Part shown: in pieces, positions 6,056 through 7,841 of the stretch
Layout: every line of letters starts with the position of its first letter
How positions within the stretch are numbered: the first letter of the stretch is position 1
Assembly: GCA_039024295.1 (NCBI GenBank)
Contig: JBCDIQ010000289.1
Coordinates: forward strand, 1-7,841
DNA length: 7,841 nucleotides
Reading direction: 5' to 3'
Origin: JBCDIQ01 sp039024295
Lineage (GTDB): Bacteria > Bacteroidota > Bacteroidia > J057
Position numbers and translations under genes: made by a program
The notes under the pieces: generated by a model
Database searches by the model: none
The model's input: only the letters and a program-made list of their open reading frames with translations
Told to the model about the DNA's origin: nothing

Positions 6056-7516
6056 ATGAAAAAAATTCTCTTCCTTCCCCTGTTGCTCCCATTGCTCCTC
6101 CAACTCGGTCATGCGAAAGAGGTGGAGGCAATTTTGGATCTCTGTCGTTTTCAGGATCCTTCTGGTGCCCCATATCTTGAGGTATACCTCTCTGTAGATG
6201 GAACCTCTGTGATGTATCAAAAAGAAAAAGAGGGGTATCAGGCTTCAGTGAAAGTCGACTTGAAATTGTACCGGGTAACTGGAGTGGATACAACCCTGAC
6301 ATATGAAAATGTCTACAATTTATTGAGCCAGGTATTACCAGATACCACCCGAGAGCGACAACGGCAAGCATTTTTGGACATGAAACGGATCATGCCGGAA
6401 GGTGGAACTCAGTATGTTCTAAAAGCTTACTTTGAGGACAATTACAATGCAGAGGGCAGCCCGATGTTGATTCAGCGTGAGATAAATTTTTCCAATGAAA
6501 ATAAGGAATCCTTTGCCGTGAGTGATTTAGAGTTTGTGGCTTCGATCACCAAAACAGACCAGTCAAATGTGTTTGTGAAAAATGGGTATCAAATCGTGCC
6601 ATTTGTTTCCAATGCAGCCTACATTAACCAGAATAAACTCCAGTGGTATCAGGAAATATATCGGTCAGATACCAAGTTCGAAGAGCCGTATTATGCCCAG
6701 GCTGTGATCCTAAAAGAAGAAAAACCCCTGATGGCCTACGACCTGATTCGGAAAAAGAACCCCGGTCCAATTGGAGTCTTTTCAGGCACCTTCGATATTT
6801 CTCGTCTTCCCTCTCAGTCCTATAAGCTCAGGGTGACGTATTTCTCCAAGCCGGGCAGCGAGGATACGTATACCCACATCGAGAAATTTTTTGTCTTCAA
6901 CAGCAAGGTAGACCCTGATGAGGCCCAGGTTTATGTTTCTGATGCCAGCAAGGATTTATTTTCCACGTATACAGAGGAAGAATTGGACTATTACCTGAAA
7001 ACCCTGATTCATATTAGCACAGAACAGGAAATCCGCCTCATGCGTGCGCTCGGGAATAAAGAGGATAAGGGAGCCTACCTGGCAAGTTTTTGGGAGAAGC
7101 GAGCCCAGGAAGGAAAAACTGCCACAGCTCTGTGGAATGGGTATGTTAAAGCAATAGAATATACCAACGAACAGTTCAAGTCCACCTTGCGTGATGGATG
7201 GGAAACCGACAGGGGGCGTGTATTCCTGACTTATGGCATTCCAAGTGATGTGGAGCGATTCCCCGCTGAAAGTATGAGGCTCCCCCACGAAATATGGAAG
7301 TATGATCGGTTAGGGGCGCAAAGCCAAATATTATTTGTCTTCCTTGACACTGACCTTGCGACGAATGAATACCAGCTCATTCATTCCAATAAATATGGTG
7401 AGATCCAGAACTGGGGTTGGCAACAGATGCTCTTCAGCGGAGACACCCAGAACCCGGTTGATCCTATCAACAGGGACGTATACGAAGAAAACCGGGTAGT
7501 CAGACCTGGAAATTAA
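6056..7516 (+). CDS. GWxTD domain-containing exported protein
   Basis: The 486-residue protein begins with a strong signal peptide (K-K, then a Leu/Pro-rich core to about residue 18, cleavage probably after G-H-A20). A long region follows (about 21-300) with beta-rich, Ig-like character. A helical segment at about 305-370 includes S-T-E-Q-E-I-R-L-M and A-L-W-N-G-Y-V-K-A-I-E-Y. The C-terminal domain has the family signature G-W-E-T-D (381-385), followed by G-R-V-F-L-T-Y-G-I-P-S-D-V-E-R (387-401) and H-E-I-W-K-Y-D (411-417). GWxTD proteins are found mainly in Bacteroidota and related phyla, and their function is unknown. The ATG at 6056 is the only start that yields the signal peptide. The gene ends with tandem stops (TAA TGA) 14 bp from the convergent aceK end. 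It is full length and not part of a visible operon. Confidence 0.92.
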   Translation: MKKILFLPLLLPLLLQLGHAKEVEAILDLCRFQDPSGAPYLEVYLSVDGTSVMYQKEKEGYQASVKVDLKLYRVTGVDTTLTYENVYNLLSQVLPDTTRERQRQAFLDMKRIMPEGGTQYVLKAYFEDNYNAEGSPMLIQREINFSNENKESFAVSDLEFVASITKTDQSNVFVKNGYQIVPFVSNAAYINQNKLQWYQEIYRSDTKFEEPYYAQAVILKEEKPLMAYDLIRKKNPGPIGVFSGTFDISRLPSQSYKLRVTYFSKPGSEDTYTHIEKFFVFNSKVDPDEAQVYVSDASKDLFSTYTEEELDYYLKTLIHISTEQEIRLMRALGNKEDKGAYLASFWEKRAQEGKTATALWNGYVKAIEYTNEQFKSTLRDGWETDRGRVFLTYGIPSDVERFPAESMRLPHEIWKYDRLGAQSQILFVFLDTDLATNEYQLIHSNKYGEIQNWGWQQMLFSGDTQNPVDPINRDVYEENRVVRPGN

Positions 7517-7530
7517 TGATGGCTCGGCCC

Positions 7531-7841
7531 CTACTCTGATTCTCGGGACAAAAACCTTTTTTTCCTCCGGTAAGGAAATACGTCTACGATTTCTCCGCGT
7601 CGTTGCTTGTCTTGCATTTCCCTCCAGAAGGTCACGTCGAAGATATCTCCGTGTATCTCCAAAAACATTTGCCGCACCTCTTTTCTTCCAATCAAAAACC
7701 GCCGAAACTCTTCTGGGAAAATGTCATTTTCACCCACCGAAAACCAGGCACCGGCAGCATATTCATCCTCGTCATCCCGGGGTTCCGGAATCCGCCGAAA
7801 ATTACATTCTGTCAAAAAACAGATTTCATCGTAGTCGTAGA
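7531..7841 (-). CDS. aceK: Isocitrate dehydrogenase kinase/phosphatase AceK, C-terminal part (5' end outside window)
   Basis: The frame is open from the right edge of the window to the TAG at 7531, giving the last 102 residues of a protein that is normally about 570-600 long. It starts Y-D-Y-D-E-I-C-F-L-T-E-C-N-F-R-R-I-P, closely matching the AceK block whose Asp residues bind the metal-nucleotide at the kinase/phosphatase active site. It continues with W-F-S-V-G-E-N-D-I-F-P-E-E-F, D-I-F-D-V-T-F-W and D-V-F-P-Y-R-R, all hallmarks of the AceK C-terminus. AceK phosphorylates and dephosphorylates isocitrate dehydrogenase in the cytoplasm, switching carbon between the TCA cycle and the glyoxylate bypass. 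The TTG at 7815 is not a real start: family sequence continues upstream of it. No truncation is seen at the 3' end. aceK often sits with aceBA, but the left neighbour here is the unrelated GWxTD gene. Confidence 0.93.
   Translation of the reverse strand, partial: YDYDEICFLTECNFRRIPEPRDDEDEYAAGAWFSVGENDIFPEEFRRFLIGRKEVRQMFLEIHGDIFDVTFWREMQDKQRRGEIVDVFPYRRKKRFLSRESE

Noticed and set aside
7813..7815. TTG as start of a 94-residue gene at the right edge
   Set aside because: AceK-conserved residues (Y-D-Y-D-E-I-C) continue in frame upstream to the window edge, so this is an internal Leu codon of a partial gene.
7607..7834. Plus-strand frame of 75 codons at the right edge
   Set aside because: It is antisense to the well-conserved aceK coding sequence and is Ser/Lys-rich without motifs.
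1..7841. CRISPR array, tRNA, rRNA, riboswitch, toxin-antitoxin or phage-defence cassette
   Set aside because: I looked for repeated spacer-like units, cloverleaf-type arms and small overlapping gene pairs on both strands and saw none; all convincing coding sequence is accounted for by the listed genes.

Overview
The window looks like chromosome of a Bacteroidota (Bacteroidetes) bacterium, probably a Saprospiria- or Cytophagia-type environmental lineage. The evidence is a GWxTD-domain protein, a WbqC-like protein, a DUF4397-type lipoprotein and a small beta-barrel-like exported protein. Recognisable Shine-Dalgarno sequences are also absent in front of almost every start codon, which is usual in this phylum. 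The genus cannot be fixed from the sequence alone.

Layout. Bases 2-139 are the right end of an ISL3-family insertion sequence: the last 40 codons of its transposase and a terminal inverted repeat. A minus-strand gene follows (268-819) for an exported SRPBCC-fold protein, closed by a perfect 11-bp hairpin terminator (219-251). A 270-bp divergent intergenic region (820-1089) holds a 19-bp palindrome and a candidate promoter. It leads into a tight five-gene plus-strand run (1090-5220): a TPR lipoprotein, a DUF4397-like lipoprotein, a predicted outer-membrane beta-barrel protein, the nuclease subunit SbcD, and an alpha/beta hydrolase. Gaps in this run are 18 bp, 9 bp, a 1-base overlap (TAATG) and 19 bp, so it is probably one transcript.

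A convergent minus-strand WbqC-like gene with a GTG start (5228-5857) ends 7 bp from the hydrolase. After a 198-bp divergent spacer comes a plus-strand GWxTD-domain protein gene (6056-7516). It converges, 14 bp apart, with the 3' end of aceK (isocitrate dehydrogenase kinase/phosphatase), which runs off the right edge of the window.

How the genes work together. The first three genes of the operon look like a small envelope module: two lipid-anchored proteins and a barrel. Its coupling to sbcD is by position only, and no functional link is known to me. sbcC, the usual partner of sbcD, does not adjoin it. AceK controls flux between the TCA cycle and the glyoxylate bypass, so the organism probably has aceA/aceB elsewhere. 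No CRISPR array, tRNA, rRNA or defence system is visible. Most of the window is ordinary chromosomal content. The points worth a second look are the envelope trio, the sbcC-less sbcD, and aceK in this phylum.
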